NCBI RefSeq assembly: GCF_040111675.1
Contig: NZ_CP157794.1
Location: forward strand, 434,001-498,000
Length of the DNA: 64,000 nucleotides
Direction of reading: 5' to 3'
From: Salinarimonas sp.
Lineage (GTDB): Bacteria > Pseudomonadota > Alphaproteobacteria > Rhizobiales > Beijerinckiaceae
Shown: in pieces, positions 17,782-28,946 of the stretch
Layout of the letters: each line of letters begins with the position of its first letter
How positions within the stretch are numbered: position 1 is the stretch's first letter
The notes under the pieces: generated by a model
What the model was told of the DNA's origin: nothing
The model's input: the letters and a program-made list of their open reading frames with translations, nothing else
The model's database searches: none
Translations under genes and position numbers: made by a program

Positions 17782-19608
17782 TCAGGCGGCCGAGCGCGCG
17801 CGGGCCGCGCGGGGCAACGGCGCGGGGTCGGCCCCGAAACGGCGCATCAGCTCGCCGGCGCGGTCCGCCGGCTGCGGACGCCCGAGCAGGAAGCCCTGGC
17901 CGTGCTCGCATCCGAGCGCGCGCAGGTCCTCCAGCTGCTCCGTGGTCTCGATGCCTTCCGCGACGACCCGCAGCGAGAGGCCGCGCGCCACGGCGTGCAG
18001 GGTCTCGACGATCACCCGCGCCCGTGGATCGGTGGCCATCTGCGCGACGAAGGAGCGGTCCATCTTGATGATGTCGACGGGAAGCTCCAGCAGGTGCGTC
18101 AGCGAGGCGAAGCCGGTGCCGAAATCGTCGAGCGCGATGCGCACGCCGCACCGGCGCAGGGCGGCGAGGGTGCGGGCCACGGTGCGGTCTCCGACGCGCA
18201 TGACCACGTTCTCGGTGACCTCGATCACGATCACGTCGAGCGGCACGTCGTGGCGCGCGCAGGCGCGGGCCAGGCGGGTCTCGAAACCGCCGCGCGCGAG
18301 ATCGAACGCGGTGACGTTCACGCCGACGCTGCGCACCGGAACGCCGGCCTCGCGCCAGGCCCGGACGGTCGAGGCGACGTTCCGGAGCGTCGCGTCGGTG
18401 AGCTCCACGGCGATGGCGGGGTCGTCGAGCGCCGCCTGGAACTCGCCCGCGGTGGCGATCGATCCGTCGGGCCGGCGCAGCCGCGCCAGCGCCTCCACGC
18501 CGATGATCCGGGCGTCCTCGAGACGCGCGACCGGCTGGAACCAGGTGACGATGCGCCCGTCCGCGAGCGCCTCGCCGACCTCGCGGATCGCTTCGAGCCG
18601 AGCGCTGATGGCCGTGCGCATGCCCTCGCGGAAGAGGACGTAGCTGCCGCGGCGCCGGCCCTTGGCGTGGTAGAGCGCGAGATCCGCGTCGCGGCGCAGC
18701 GCGTGGACGTCGTCCCCGATCGCTCCGCCGATCGTGACCCGAGGGGTGCCGAAGGCGTCGGTGTCGCGGCCGAGACGCCTCAGCCGCGTGAAGACGGCGG
18801 ACGCGGCGCTGCGCAGCGCCTGCGCGCTCGCGCCCTGCGTGCGCAGGACGGCGAACTCGTCGCCGCCGATCCGGTAGGCCCGCACGCCGTCGCCGAGATC
18901 GCAGAGCACGTCGGCCACGCCGGCGATGAGGGCGTCCCCGGCGCCGTGGCCGAGGGTGTCGTTGACGATCTTGAGCCCGTCCACGTCGACGAGCAGGAGC
19001 CCGACGGCGCAGGGGCCGCGCCGCGCGAGCCCGGCGAGATCCTCCTCGAAGGCGGTCCGGTTCGGAAGGCCGGTCAGCCGGTCGTGCAGGGCGACGCGGC
19101 GATTGTGCGCGATGAGCTGGTCGTGCTCGATGGCGATGGAGCAGAGCTGCACGCAGCGCTCGATGGCCGCGCGATGGCTCGGCGAGGGGCCGCGCCGCTC
19201 GCGATAGTACAGCGCGAACGTGCCGAGCACGCGCCCGTCCCGGGCGAGGATCGGGCGCGACCAGCAGGCGAGGAGCCCGTGGGCGAGGGCGTGGTGGCTG
19301 TAGTCCCGCCACAGGGGATCGGAGGCGATGTCGGTTACCACGACCTCCTCGCCCGTATGGGCGGCCGTGCCGCACGAGCCCGCCGCGGGCCCGATCGGCG
19401 CGCCGTCGATCGCCTCGATGTAGGCGGGCGCGAGCGAGGGGCCGGCGAGCGGCCGCAGGCGCCCGTCCTCGACCGTCAGGACGGAGCAGATCACGGCCGG
19501 ATCGGAGGCCTCCACACGCCGGCACAGCCGATCCGCGATGTCGCGGACCGGATGCCCGCGCGCCACCAGCTCCAGCATCTCGGTCTGAATGTCCTGCAGA
19601 CCGTCCAT
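17782..19608 (-). CDS. GAF-GGDEF-EAL protein (diguanylate cyclase/phosphodiesterase)
   Basis: This 608-residue cytoplasmic protein makes and/or breaks cyclic di-GMP. An N-terminal GAF-type sensor (about residues 15-170, including GPAAGSCGTAAHTGEEVVV) is followed by a GGDEF domain whose RIGGDEFAV signature near residue 247 is intact. The EAL domain keeps the catalytic VEALAR (Glu372), DDFGTGFASL, DIIKMDRSF and VVAEGIET motifs, so both activities look possible. The ATG at 19608 is preceded at five bases by GAGGG; a GTG two codons upstream is less well placed. It is not obviously co-transcribed with a partner. Confidence 0.93.
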   Translation of the reverse strand: MDGLQDIQTEMLELVARGHPVRDIADRLCRRVEASDPAVICSVLTVEDGRLRPLAGPSLAPAYIEAIDGAPIGPAAGSCGTAAHTGEEVVVTDIASDPLWRDYSHHALAHGLLACWSRPILARDGRVLGTFALYYRERRGPSPSHRAAIERCVQLCSIAIEHDQLIAHNRRVALHDRLTGLPNRTAFEEDLAGLARRGPCAVGLLLVDVDGLKIVNDTLGHGAGDALIAGVADVLCDLGDGVRAYRIGGDEFAVLRTQGASAQALRSAASAVFTRLRRLGRDTDAFGTPRVTIGGAIGDDVHALRRDADLALYHAKGRRRGSYVLFREGMRTAISARLEAIREVGEALADGRIVTWFQPVARLEDARIIGVEALARLRRPDGSIATAGEFQAALDDPAIAVELTDATLRNVASTVRAWREAGVPVRSVGVNVTAFDLARGGFETRLARACARHDVPLDVIVIEVTENVVMRVGDRTVARTLAALRRCGVRIALDDFGTGFASLTHLLELPVDIIKMDRSFVAQMATDPRARVIVETLHAVARGLSLRVVAEGIETTEQLEDLRALGCEHGQGFLLGRPQPADRAGELMRRFGADPAPLPRAARARSAA

Positions 19609-19694
19609 CGGCACCCTCGTCGTTCGATCCGGACGCCCCTGATGCCACGTCCTCCTTTCAGTTCCCTTACGTAAGATAAATTTCGGCCCGCGCG

Positions 19695-21248
19695 TCAGCG
19701 CAGGCGCAGCCGGTCGCCCGCGCGCCAGGCGTCGTCGCGCGAGGCCTCCAGACGTCGCCCGAGCGGGGCCGGGGTCCAGGCCGAGGCGGCGCCGTCGGGC
19801 CAGATCACGCGGATCTCCGCGCTCTTCGCGGGGCCGAGCCCGAAATGCAGCGGCCCGGCACGGCCGCTCACGTGGCCGCCGCCCACGGTGACCTCCTGCG
19901 ACTGCACGCCGTGGGCCGTGCGCGCCTCGACGAAAGCCCCCACCGCGAAGCGGTTCGGACCCGCCTGCCGGGGCGTCACGGCGAGCCAGGCGCCGGTCCC
20001 CTCCGTCGCGTTCTGCCAGATCTCCAGAGGCGCGCGGCGATTGACCACGACGAGGTCGAGCCGCCCGTCGCCGTCGAGATCGACGAGCGCCGCGCCCCGG
20101 GCGCGCTCCGTCGTGGCGATCCCCGCCTCGCCCGCGCGCTCGACGAAGGTCCCCTCCGGCGTCTGCATGAGCAGGTTGTTGGGGTCCTTCATGGCGTTCG
20201 ACGGCATCTGGTCGACGTTGCCCTTGGCGATGAAGAGGTCGGCGCGCCCGTCGTTGTCGACGTCACCGAACTCGGCGTGCCAGCCGGTGGAGGGCCGGCC
20301 GTCGTCGCCGAGGAAGGGACGCTGGGCGTAGGTGCCGATGGAATAGGGCGCGTTCTCGTAGCCGTCGCCGCGGTTGAGCTTCATCAGCTGGTCGCCCATG
20401 GAGGTGAGCATCACCTCCGGCAGGCCGTCGCCGGTGACGTCGCGGCTGGCGATGCCCATGCCCCACAGCGAGATCCGCGGCCAGCCGTCGGCGGCGACGC
20501 GCTCCTCCAGCGGCTCGAGCCGCCACATCTGCTCGTAGCCGCCGCGGACGTAGTAGTGCCGGTCGTTCGAGACGCGCAGCTCCGGCTTTCCCGCGCGGCT
20601 CCAGTCGGAGATCAGCATGGACAGCGCGCAGAAGCCCGGCTCGAGCAGGATGGTCGCGCCGTATCGGTCGCCCGCCGGGCGGTGCAGCTCGTTGACGTCG
20701 CAGGCCTCGAACGGGCCTTTCGGGTCCGCCCGGTCGACGTAGTTGCCGATGGCGAGCGTCGGGCGCGCGCGGCCCGGCTCCCAGGTGGCGGAGAAGGCGG
20801 TGGACCAGCGATCGCCGGCCTCGAACCCCCATCGCGCGGTCGCGTCCGCGAAGCCGCAATCCGGCCCGCCTCTCAGGAGCAGGTTCGGCCCGACCCGCAG
20901 CACGGCGAGGTCGAGCGCGCCGTCGCCGTCGATATCGAGGGGGTAGGCGCCGGTGACGCCGGTCGGCGTCGGCGCGGCGCGCTCCTCGAAGCGGATCGGC
21001 GCGCCGGGCGCCTCCGTGACGTTGACGAGAAGCCGCGCCGGGTTGGCGCCGCCGGCGACGTAGAGGTCGGGCCGGGCGTCGGCGTTGCAGTCGAGCACCG
21101 CGACGCCGCCGCCGACGAAATGCTCCCACGCGCCGTCGTAGACGTGCGGGGCGGGGAGGTCGCCGGCGCGGTCGACGAAGCGCGGCTCCCCGGCGGCGGC
21201 GGGGAGGGCGAGGAGAACGAGCGCGAGGGTGGCGGCCGTGCGTCGCAT
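19695..21248 (-). CDS. Secreted FG-GAP/ASPIC repeat protein (CRTAC1-like)
   Basis: This is a 517-residue exported protein. A signal peptide (MRRTAATLALVLLALPAAAG) leads into several FG-GAP/VCBS calcium-loop repeats: LDIDGDGALDLAV, VDNDGRADLFIAKG, VDLDGDGRLDLVVV. The C-terminal ASPIC/UnbV-type domain contains HFGLG and VIWPDG. Such beta-propeller proteins bind carbohydrates or proteins outside the cytoplasm. The start ATG shares one base with the stop of the ROK repressor gene (TGATG), so translation is coupled and the gene is probably expressed together with the repressor. Its role beside xylose uptake is unknown. Confidence 0.85.
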   Translation of the reverse strand: MRRTAATLALVLLALPAAAGEPRFVDRAGDLPAPHVYDGAWEHFVGGGVAVLDCNADARPDLYVAGGANPARLLVNVTEAPGAPIRFEERAAPTPTGVTGAYPLDIDGDGALDLAVLRVGPNLLLRGGPDCGFADATARWGFEAGDRWSTAFSATWEPGRARPTLAIGNYVDRADPKGPFEACDVNELHRPAGDRYGATILLEPGFCALSMLISDWSRAGKPELRVSNDRHYYVRGGYEQMWRLEPLEERVAADGWPRISLWGMGIASRDVTGDGLPEVMLTSMGDQLMKLNRGDGYENAPYSIGTYAQRPFLGDDGRPSTGWHAEFGDVDNDGRADLFIAKGNVDQMPSNAMKDPNNLLMQTPEGTFVERAGEAGIATTERARGAALVDLDGDGRLDLVVVNRRAPLEIWQNATEGTGAWLAVTPRQAGPNRFAVGAFVEARTAHGVQSQEVTVGGGHVSGRAGPLHFGLGPAKSAEIRVIWPDGAASAWTPAPLGRRLEASRDDAWRAGDRLRLR

Positions 21249-22534
21249 CACCCGGCCTCCCTCGCCGCGTTCGCCCCCAACATGCCCTCCGTCACCGCCG
21301 AGAGCGCCAGGGCCGCCGCGCCGTGGGCCCAGAGCAGGTCGCCCCAGGCGTGGACCTCGATGGGCGGGGGCGGACGGCTCGCCGGGAGGACGAGGCTGGA
21401 GAGCTCGGCCAGCGTGTCGGCCGCGTAGAGGTAGTCGTAGCGCATGCGCTCGCCGGAGAGGATGATCAGGTCCGGGTCGAACAGGTTGACCACGTTGGCG
21501 AGGCCGATGGCGAGGTAGCGCCCGGCGCGGCGGAAGATCGAGCGGGCGGCGCCGTTGCCGGCCTTGGCGTGGTCGAACAGCGACTCGAGCAGGACGCCCA
21601 TGGGCTGCCCGTCGCGCATCGTCCAGTCGAGCGCCGTCGTCGCCTCGCGCGCCAGAGCGTAGTCGGCGACGTAGGCCTCGAGGCAGCCGCGCTGGCCGCA
21701 GCGACACAGCGCGCCGTCGAGATGAACCTTGGTGTGGCCGAGCTCCGTGCCGAGCCCGCGCGCGCCGCGATAGAGCCGGTGGTTGACGACGAGGCCCATG
21801 CCGACGCCGTGCTCGATGGTCACGACGGCGAAGTCGGAGAGGGCGCGCCCGGCGCCGAACCAGAGCTCGGCCAGCGCCACGAGGTTGGCGTCGTTGTCGA
21901 CGTGCACCGGCAGCCCGAGCCGCGCCTGCGCGGCCTCGGCGAGCGCGACGTCACGCTCGCGCAGGATGGGCGACCAATGCACCCGACCGGCTGCGGCGTC
22001 GACGAAGCCCGGCACGCCGAGGCCGGCGGCCGACAGGGCGGCGCGGGCGACGCCGGCCTTGTCCGTCACGCGATCGAGCAGGGTGTCCGCGGCCTCGAGC
22101 AGCGCGTCGAGATCGCGCTCGCTGGGGTGGTGGGGGACGCTTTCGGAGGCGATCCGCCCACCGGCGAAATCGACGACCACCGCCGTGTGCTCGCGATCGG
22201 AGAGCTTCATGCCGACCACGTGACGCGCCCCGGGGCGCACGCCGAGCGCCACGGGCGGGCGGCCCCGGCTCGCGTCGCCGTCGCGCGGGGCGGCGACCTC
22301 CTCGATCAGCCCGGCCTCGAGCAGCTCGGCGGCGATGGCGGAGACGGATGCGGGGCTGACGCCGAGATCCTTGGCGATCTGGACGCGCGGCAGGGTCCCG
22401 GCGGCGCGGATCCGCTCGAAGACCTGCTGGCGCAGCGGCCGCAGGGCTTCGGCGAAGGGCTGGAGCAGCGGGCCGACGCCCTGCCGCTCCTCCTCCGCCG
22501 CCGCGGCGACGATCGCTTCGCCCGAGTTCCGCAT
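21248..22534 (-). CDS. ROK family transcriptional regulator (XylR-like repressor)
   Basis: This 428-residue regulator has an N-terminal winged helix-turn-helix (LPRVQIAKDLGVSPASVSAI, residues about 48-75), followed by a sugar-kinase-fold ROK domain. The zinc motif CRCGQRGCLEAY is intact, as are ELGHTKV and the VDNDANLVAL substrate region. It lies back to back with xylF, so it is very likely the xylose-responsive repressor of the xyl operon and of itself. The length and layout match other ROK repressors (about 400 residues). It overlaps the downstream FG-GAP gene by one base. Confidence 0.92.
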   Translation of the reverse strand: MRNSGEAIVAAAAEEERQGVGPLLQPFAEALRPLRQQVFERIRAAGTLPRVQIAKDLGVSPASVSAIAAELLEAGLIEEVAAPRDGDASRGRPPVALGVRPGARHVVGMKLSDREHTAVVVDFAGGRIASESVPHHPSERDLDALLEAADTLLDRVTDKAGVARAALSAAGLGVPGFVDAAAGRVHWSPILRERDVALAEAAQARLGLPVHVDNDANLVALAELWFGAGRALSDFAVVTIEHGVGMGLVVNHRLYRGARGLGTELGHTKVHLDGALCRCGQRGCLEAYVADYALAREATTALDWTMRDGQPMGVLLESLFDHAKAGNGAARSIFRRAGRYLAIGLANVVNLFDPDLIILSGERMRYDYLYAADTLAELSSLVLPASRPPPPIEVHAWGDLLWAHGAAALALSAVTEGMLGANAAREAG

Positions 22535-22760
22535 TAATTCACATCCCTAACTAATGACAGCGACCTTCACTTCGGTTTTCGCGGCGCAGTGCCGTATTTT
22601 GTGCGCTGCGGCATGAAAATGTGCAGATCGAGAACCCGAGCCCACGATGGCCTGCGACTTTTATTTTGACAACTGAAATTATCCGGGACAGACTTCCCCG
22701 CGTCACGGCGAAATGCCGGGTGCGGCTCCGCACGGGCCGCCTGCTTTGGGAGGAAACGCG
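22535..22760. promoter_or_regulatory. Divergent xyl regulatory region
   Basis: These 226 bases separate the ROK repressor from xylF and are richer in A+T than the surroundings. For xylF there is a good -35 element TTGACA at 22666-22671; at 17 bases the -10 position (CAGACT) is weak. The segment ATTTTGACAACTGAAAT overlapping that -35 is imperfectly palindromic and could be the repressor site. CTAACTAAT at 22548-22556 lies close to the repressor's own start and could be a second site. These assignments are by eye. Confidence 0.4.
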
Positions 22761-23792
22761 ATGCGCAAACTCGTACTGGCCGCCGCGATCGCCGCGGCCG
22801 GCTTCGCCACGGCCGCGCAGGCCCAGGACGACCTGAGGGTCGGGGTCAGCTGGTCCAACTTCCAGGAAGAGCGCTGGAAGACCGACGAGGCCGCCATCAA
22901 GGCCGCGCTCGAGGCCGCCGGCGCCGAGTACATCTCCGCGGACGCCCAGTCGTCCTCGGCCAAGCAGCTCTCCGACATCGAGAGCCTGATCGCCCAGGGC
23001 GTCGATGCGCTGATCATCCTGGCGCAGGACGCGCAGGCCATCGGCCCGGCCGTGCAGGCCGCCGCCGACGAGGGCATCCCGGTCGTCGGCTACGATCGCC
23101 TGATCGAGGACCCGCGCGCCTTCTACCTGACCTTCGACAACGTCGAGGTCGGCCGCATGCAGGCCCGGGCCGTGCTGGAGCAGGCGCCCGAGGGCAATTA
23201 CGTCATGATCAAGGGCTCGCCCACCGACCCGAACGCGGACTTCCTGCGCGGCGGCCAGGGCGAGGTGCTGCAGGCTGCCATCGACGCCGGCGACATCGTC
23301 ATCGTCGACGAGGCCTATACCGACCAGTGGCTCCCCGCCAACGCCCAGCGCAACATGGAGCAGATCCTCACGGCGCAGAACAACGAGGTCGACGCGGTGG
23401 TCGCCTCGAACGACGGCACCGCCGGCGGCGTCGTCGCGGCGCTGACCGCGCAGGGCCTCGAGGGCACGGTCCCGGTTTCGGGCCAGGACGGTGACCACGC
23501 CGCGCTCAACCGCATCGCCAAGGGCACGCAGACGGTCTCCGTCTGGAAGGACGCGCGCGACCTGGGCCGCGAGGCCGGCGAGATCGCCGTGCAGCTCGCG
23601 GGCGGCGCCGAGATGTCGGAGATCGAGGGCGCCGAGCAGTGGCAGTCCCCCGGCGGCGTGACGCTCTGGGCCAAGTTCCTGGAGCCGATGCCGATCACCC
23701 AGGAGAACCTGGACGTGGTCGTCGACGCGGGCTGGATCTCGAAGGAAGCCCTGTGCCAGGGCGTCGAGAACGGCCCCTCGCCCTGCAACTGA
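22761..23792 (+). CDS. xylF: D-xylose ABC transporter substrate-binding protein
   Basis: This is the periplasmic xylose-binding protein. The 343 residues begin with a signal peptide cleaved after TAAQA, then the XylF-type mature sequence ([68 protein letters not shown]). The ATG at 22761 has GGGAGG seven bases upstream. It leads the operon xylFHGBA. A hairpin follows its stop codon, as is common after binding-protein genes that need more product than the membrane components. Confidence 0.95.
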   Translation: MRKLVLAAAIAAAGFATAAQAQDDLRVGVSWSNFQEERWKTDEAAIKAALEAAGAEYISADAQSSSAKQLSDIESLIAQGVDALIILAQDAQAIGPAVQAAADEGIPVVGYDRLIEDPRAFYLTFDNVEVGRMQARAVLEQAPEGNYVMIKGSPTDPNADFLRGGQGEVLQAAIDAGDIVIVDEAYTDQWLPANAQRNMEQILTAQNNEVDAVVASNDGTAGGVVAALTAQGLEGTVPVSGQDGDHAALNRIAKGTQTVSVWKDARDLGREAGEIAVQLAGGAEMSEIEGAEQWQSPGGVTLWAKFLEPMPITQENLDVVVDAGWISKEALCQGVENGPSPCN

Positions 23793-23820
23793 GCGAGCCC
23801 GCGCCGCGCGGCCTCCCCCC

Positions 23821-23846
23821 GGCGTCCTCGCGAGAGCGAGGGCGCC
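23821..23846 (+). promoter_or_regulatory. Intercistronic stem-loop between xylF and xylH
   Basis: GGCGTCCTCGC pairs with GCGAGGGCGCC (one T-G pair) around a GAGA tetraloop. There is no U tract, so it is more likely to protect the upstream xylF message or to attenuate than to terminate fully. Such stem-loops after binding-protein genes are known to raise the ratio of binding protein to permease. Confidence 0.55.
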
Positions 23847-23889
23847 GTCCGGGCCGCGTGAGCGCGCCTCTCCCGCGAAGGAGGCGCCG

Positions 23890-25187
23890 ATGACCGCCGC
23901 CACGGCCCACGCGCCCGCGACGCCGAAGAAGAAGAGCCTGTTCGCCGCGCTGGAGATCGACACGCGCCTGCTCGGCATGATCGGCGCCTTCGTGATCCTC
24001 GCGCTCGCCTTCAACTTCGTCACCGACGGGCGCTTCCTCACCCCGCGCAACATCTTCAACCTGACGATCCAGACCGTCTCGGTCGCCATCATGGCCACCG
24101 GCATGGTCTTCATCATCGTCACCCGCCACATCGACCTCTCGGTCGGCTCGCTGCTCGCGACCTGCTCGGCCGTCATGGCGATGGCGCAGACGGCGATCCT
24201 GCCGGACCTGCTGGGCGTCGGGCTGAACAGCCCGATCGTGGCGGGCCTCGCCGTCGTGATCGGGCTCGTCACGGGCACGCTGATCGGGGCCTTCCAGGGC
24301 TGGCTCGTCGGCTACCTGCTGATCCCGGCCTTCATCGTCACGCTGGGCGGGCTCCTGGTCTGGCGCAACGTCGCCTGGTACCTGACCAACGGCCAGACGA
24401 TCGGGCCGCTGAACGAGACCTTCCTCCTCTTCGGCGGCATCAACGGCACGCTCGGCGAGACGCTCTCCTGGGCCTTCGCGCTGGTGGCGACGGTCGGCGC
24501 GCTGTGGGCGCTCGTCGCCTCGCGGCGCAACAAGGTCGCCCACGAGATGCCGGTGAAGCCGTTCTGGGCCGAGGGCGCGATCGCCGGCCTGATCGCCGTC
24601 GCGATCTTCGGCTTCGTCGCGACGCTGGTCGCCTACGAGATCCCGTCGGGGCGGCTGCGGCGCATGTTCCAGGAGCGCGGCGAGGCGCTGCCGGAGGGCC
24701 TCAGCCTCGGCTACGGCATCCCGATCTCGGTGCTGCTGCTGATCGTGCTCGCCGTGATCCTCACGACCGTCGCCCGCAAGACCCGCTTCGGCCGCTACGT
24801 CTTCGCCACCGGCGGCAATCCCGACGCGGCCGAGCTGTCGGGCATCAACACGCGCATGCTCACCGTCAAGGTGTTCGCGCTGATGGGCTTCCTCTGCGCG
24901 CTCTCGGCGGTGGTCGCCTCGGCGCGCCTGACGAACCACACGAACGACATCGGCACGCTCGACGAATTGCGGGTCATCGCGGCCGCGGTGATCGGCGGCA
25001 CGGCGCTGTCGGGCGGCGTCGGCACGATCTACGGCGCGATCCTCGGCGCGCTGATCATGCAGTCGCTCCAGTCCGGCATGGCGATGGTGGGGGTCGACGC
25101 ACCCTTCCAGAACATCGTCGTGGGCATGGTGCTGGTCGTCGCCGTCCTCGTCGACATCATCTATCGCAGACGCACGGGAGGGAAGGG

Positions 25188-25191
<4 letters not shown>
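23890..25191 (+). CDS. xylH: Xylose ABC transporter permease
   Basis: This is an inner-membrane permease of the ribose/xylose type with 433 residues, longer than RbsC because of a cytoplasmic loop near residues 200-250. The family motifs [12 protein letters not shown], the glycine-rich [17 protein letters not shown] and the late [17 protein letters not shown] are all present. The ATG follows GAAGGAGG. Its stop overlaps the xylG start by four bases (ATGA), which couples translation. Confidence 0.94.
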
Positions 25192-25952
<761 letters not shown>

Positions 25953-25974
25953 CGGATACGGAAAGCGGCGGATC

Positions 25975-27414
25975 ATGACGGTCATCGGGCTCGATCTCGG
26001 CACGTCCGGGCTCAAGGGCGTCCTCGTCGGCGAGGATCAGGCGGTCCTCGCCGAGGCGAGCGCCCCGCTCTCGGTCTCGCGCCCGCACGAGGGCTGGTCG
26101 GAGCAGAACCCCTCCGACTGGCTCGCCGCGGCCGAGAGCGTGATGGACCAGCTCGCGAAGCACGGACTCTCCGAGGTCCGCGGCATCGGGCTTTCGGGCC
26201 AGATGCACGGGGCGACGCTGCTCGACGCCGCCGACGAGGTGCTGCGCCCCTGCATCCTGTGGAACGACACGCGCGCCCACGCCGAGGCCGCCGCCCTCGA
26301 CGCGGACCCGCGCTTCCGGCGCATCACCGGCAACATCGTCTTCCCCGGCTTCACCGCGCCGAAGCTCGCCTGGGTCGCGGCGCACGAGCCCGCGACCTTC
26401 GCCAAGGTCGGGCGGGTGCTCCTGCCGAAGGATTATCTGCGTCTGTGGCTCACGGGCGAGCACGTCGCGGAGATGTCGGACGCCGCCGGCACCAGCTGGC
26501 TCGACACGGGGGCGCGCGACTGGTCGGACGACCTCCTCGCCGCGACGGGGCTGACGCGGGCGCACATGCCCCGGCTCGTCGAGGGCTCCGAGGTCTCCGG
26601 CACGCTCCGCCCCGCCCTCGCCGTACGCTGGGGGCTGCCGGAGGGCGTCGTCATCGCCGGCGGGGGTGGGGACAACGCGGCGTCGGGCGTCGGCGCTGGC
26701 GTGGTCGAAGCCGGCGAGGCCTTCGTCTCGCTCGGCACGTCCGGCGTGCTCTTCGCCGCGGCGGAGGGCTACGCGCCCGCCCCCGAAACGGCGGTGCACA
26801 CCTTCTGCCACGCGCTGCCGAACGCCTGGCACCAGATGGGCGTCATCCTCGCCGCGACGGACGCGCTGAACTGGTACGCCCGCCTCGTCGGCGCGGACGC
26901 CGCCGCCCTCACCGCAGAGCTGGGCGCGCCCACGGCGCCGGGGCGCACCCTCTTCCTGCCCTATCTCGGCGGCGAGCGCACGCCGCTCAACGACGCGTCG
27001 ATCCGCGGCGCGTTCCTCGGCCTCGAGCACGAGACGAACCGCGCGGCCGGCACCCGCGCCGTGCTCGACGGCGTCGCCTTCGCGCTCAGGGACTGCCGCG
27101 ACGCCCTCGCGGCCACCGGCACGCGCATCGACCGGCTGATCGCGCTCGGCGGCGGCAGCCGCTCGGAGACCTGGCTCGCCACGATCGCGACGGCGCTGGG
27201 CGTCCCGGTCGACGTCCCCGCCGCCGGGGATTTCGGCGCGGCCTTCGGCGCGGCTCGCCTCGCCCTGATGGCGGCGACCGGGGCGGGGCCCGAGATCGCG
27301 ACGCCTCCGCCGATCGCCCGGCGCATCGCGCCGATCACCGATCTCACCGCCGCCTACGACGACGCGCATGCGCGCTACCGCGCCGCCGCGCGAGCCATCG
27401 GGAGCCTGTCATGA
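25975..27414 (+). CDS. xylB: Xylulokinase
   Basis: This enzyme phosphorylates D-xylulose to xylulose 5-phosphate for the pentose phosphate pathway. The 479-residue FGGY-family kinase starts [16 protein letters not shown] (phosphate 1 loop), has [13 protein letters not shown] and [12 protein letters not shown] in the substrate region, and the adenosine motif [14 protein letters not shown]. Length is normal for XylB. Its stop overlaps the xylA start (ATGA). Confidence 0.95.
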   Translation: MTVIGLDLGTSGLKGVLVGEDQAVLAEASAPLSVSRPHEGWSEQNPSDWLAAAESVMDQLAKHGLSEVRGIGLSGQMHGATLLDAADEVLRPCILWNDTRAHAEAAALDADPRFRRITGNIVFPGFTAPKLAWVAAHEPATFAKVGRVLLPKDYLRLWLTGEHVAEMSDAAGTSWLDTGARDWSDDLLAATGLTRAHMPRLVEGSEVSGTLRPALAVRWGLPEGVVIAGGGGDNAASGVGAGVVEAGEAFVSLGTSGVLFAAAEGYAPAPETAVHTFCHALPNAWHQMGVILAATDALNWYARLVGADAAALTAELGAPTAPGRTLFLPYLGGERTPLNDASIRGAFLGLEHETNRAAGTRAVLDGVAFALRDCRDALAATGTRIDRLIALGGGSRSETWLATIATALGVPVDVPAAGDFGAAFGAARLALMAATGAGPEIATPPPIARRIAPITDLTAAYDDAHARYRAAARAIGSLS

Positions 27415-28712
27415 CCGACTTCTTCGCCGGGATCGCCCCCGTCCGCTACGAGGGGCCGCAGAGCGAGGCCGAGCTCGCCTTCCGCTGGTACGACCCGGAC
27501 CGGGTCGTCATGGGCAAGCGGCTCGAGGACCACCTGCGCTTCGCGGTGGCCTATTGGCATTCCTTCGCCTGGCCGGGCGGCGACCCGTTCGGCGGCCAGA
27601 CCTTCGAGCGGCCGTGGTTCGAGGACGGAATGGCGGCGGCGAAGCTGAAGGCGGACGTCGCCTTCGAGCTGTTCGATCTCCTCGGCGTCCCGTTCTTCTG
27701 CTTCCACGACGCGGACGTTCGCCCCGAGGGCGCGAGCTTCGCCGAGAGCCGGCGGAACCTCGAGGAGATCGTCGATTATTTCGCCGGCAAGATGGAATCG
27801 TCGCGGACGAAGCTCCTCTGGGGCACGGCGAACCTGTTCTCGCACCGCCGCTTCATGGCCGGCGCGGCGACGAACCCGGACCCGGACGTCTTCGCCTACG
27901 CCGCCGCCACGGTGAAATCCTGCATCGACGCCACCCACAAGCTCGGCGGGCAGAACTACGTGCTCTGGGGCGGGCGCGAGGGCTACGAGACGCTGCTCAA
28001 CACCGATCTCGGCCGCGAGGCGGAGCATGCCGGGCGGTTTCTTTCGATGGTGGTCGAGTACAAGCACAAGATCGGCTTTCCCGGCACGATCCTGATCGAG
28101 CCCAAGCCCCAGGAGCCCACGAAGCACCAGTACGACTACGACGTCGCCACGGTCTACGGGTTCCTGCGCCGCTTCGGGCTCGAGGGCGAGGTGAAGCTCA
28201 ACATCGAGCAGGGCCACGCCATCCTCGCCGGCCATTCCTTCGAGCACGAGATCGCGCTCGCGGCGAGCCTCGGCGTCTTCGGCTCGATCGACATGAACCG
28301 GAACGACTACCAGTCCGGCTGGGACACGGACCAGTTCCCGAACAATCACCCGGAGGTGGCGCTCGCCTATTACGAGATCCTGCGGGCCGGCGGCTTCACC
28401 ACCGGCGGCACCAACTTCGACGCGAAGCTCCGCCGCCAGTCGCTCGACCCCGTCGATCTGGTGGCCGCCCATGTCGGCGGCATGGACGTCTGCGCCCGCG
28501 GGCTGATCGCGGCCGCCGCCATGCTGGAGGACGGCGGCCTCGAGCGCATGCGCGCCGAGCGCTACGCCGGCTGGGACCGGCCGGAGGCGCAGGCGATGCT
28601 GTCCTCCGACCTCGCCGCGATCGCCGCGCGCGTCGAGGCGGAGGGGATCGACCCGCAGCCGGTCTCTGGCCGGCAGGAGCGGCTGGAGAACCGGGTCAAC
28701 CGCTTCGTGTGA
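27411..28712 (+). CDS. xylA: Xylose isomerase
   Basis: This enzyme converts D-xylose to D-xylulose with two divalent metal ions. The 433 residues have the family motifs: the catalytic His in [46 protein letters not shown] with the metal-binding Glu, [17 protein letters not shown] and the late metal site [19 protein letters not shown]. It is the last gene of the xyl operon. Downstream is a palindromic repeat element rather than an obvious simple terminator. Confidence 0.97.
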   Translation: MTDFFAGIAPVRYEGPQSEAELAFRWYDPDRVVMGKRLEDHLRFAVAYWHSFAWPGGDPFGGQTFERPWFEDGMAAAKLKADVAFELFDLLGVPFFCFHDADVRPEGASFAESRRNLEEIVDYFAGKMESSRTKLLWGTANLFSHRRFMAGAATNPDPDVFAYAAATVKSCIDATHKLGGQNYVLWGGREGYETLLNTDLGREAEHAGRFLSMVVEYKHKIGFPGTILIEPKPQEPTKHQYDYDVATVYGFLRRFGLEGEVKLNIEQGHAILAGHSFEHEIALAASLGVFGSIDMNRNDYQSGWDTDQFPNNHPEVALAYYEILRAGGFTTGGTNFDAKLRRQSLDPVDLVAAHVGGMDVCARGLIAAAAMLEDGGLERMRAERYAGWDRPEAQAMLSSDLAAIAARVEAEGIDPQPVSGRQERLENRVNRFV

Positions 28713-28749
28713 GGAGAGGGCGAGCGATGGATGAAGGCCGCGACGCGCT

Positions 28750-28946
28750 CTCCTTCCCTGTAGGGGAAGGTGTCTCGGCGAAGCCGAGACGGATGGGGCG
28801 CGCCGAAGGCGCGTTCGGCGAAGCCGAAACGGTGCAGGGCGAGACGGCGCAGGGTGGCCCGATTTCCGCTGCGCGGAACACGCCTTCGGCGTGCCCCATC
28901 CGTCCCGCCGCTTCGCGTCGGTCCACCTTCCCCTACAGGGAAGGAG
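28750..28946. repeat. 197-bp nested palindromic repeat element
   Basis: Outer arms of 23 bp (28750-28772 and 28924-28946) are perfect inverted repeats, each itself a near-palindrome around CTGTAGGGG. Inner 24-bp arms (28788-28811 and 28881-28904) are inverted repeats with one mismatch. Between and beside them lie small hairpins: TCTCGGCGAAGCCGAGA, TTCGGCGAAGCCGAA and TTCCGCTGCGCGGAA. The whole would fold into one branched structure. It has the look of a mobile intergenic palindromic element (MITE or REP-like). Its right arm supplies AAGGA and the first base of the GTG of the next gene. Confidence 0.75.
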
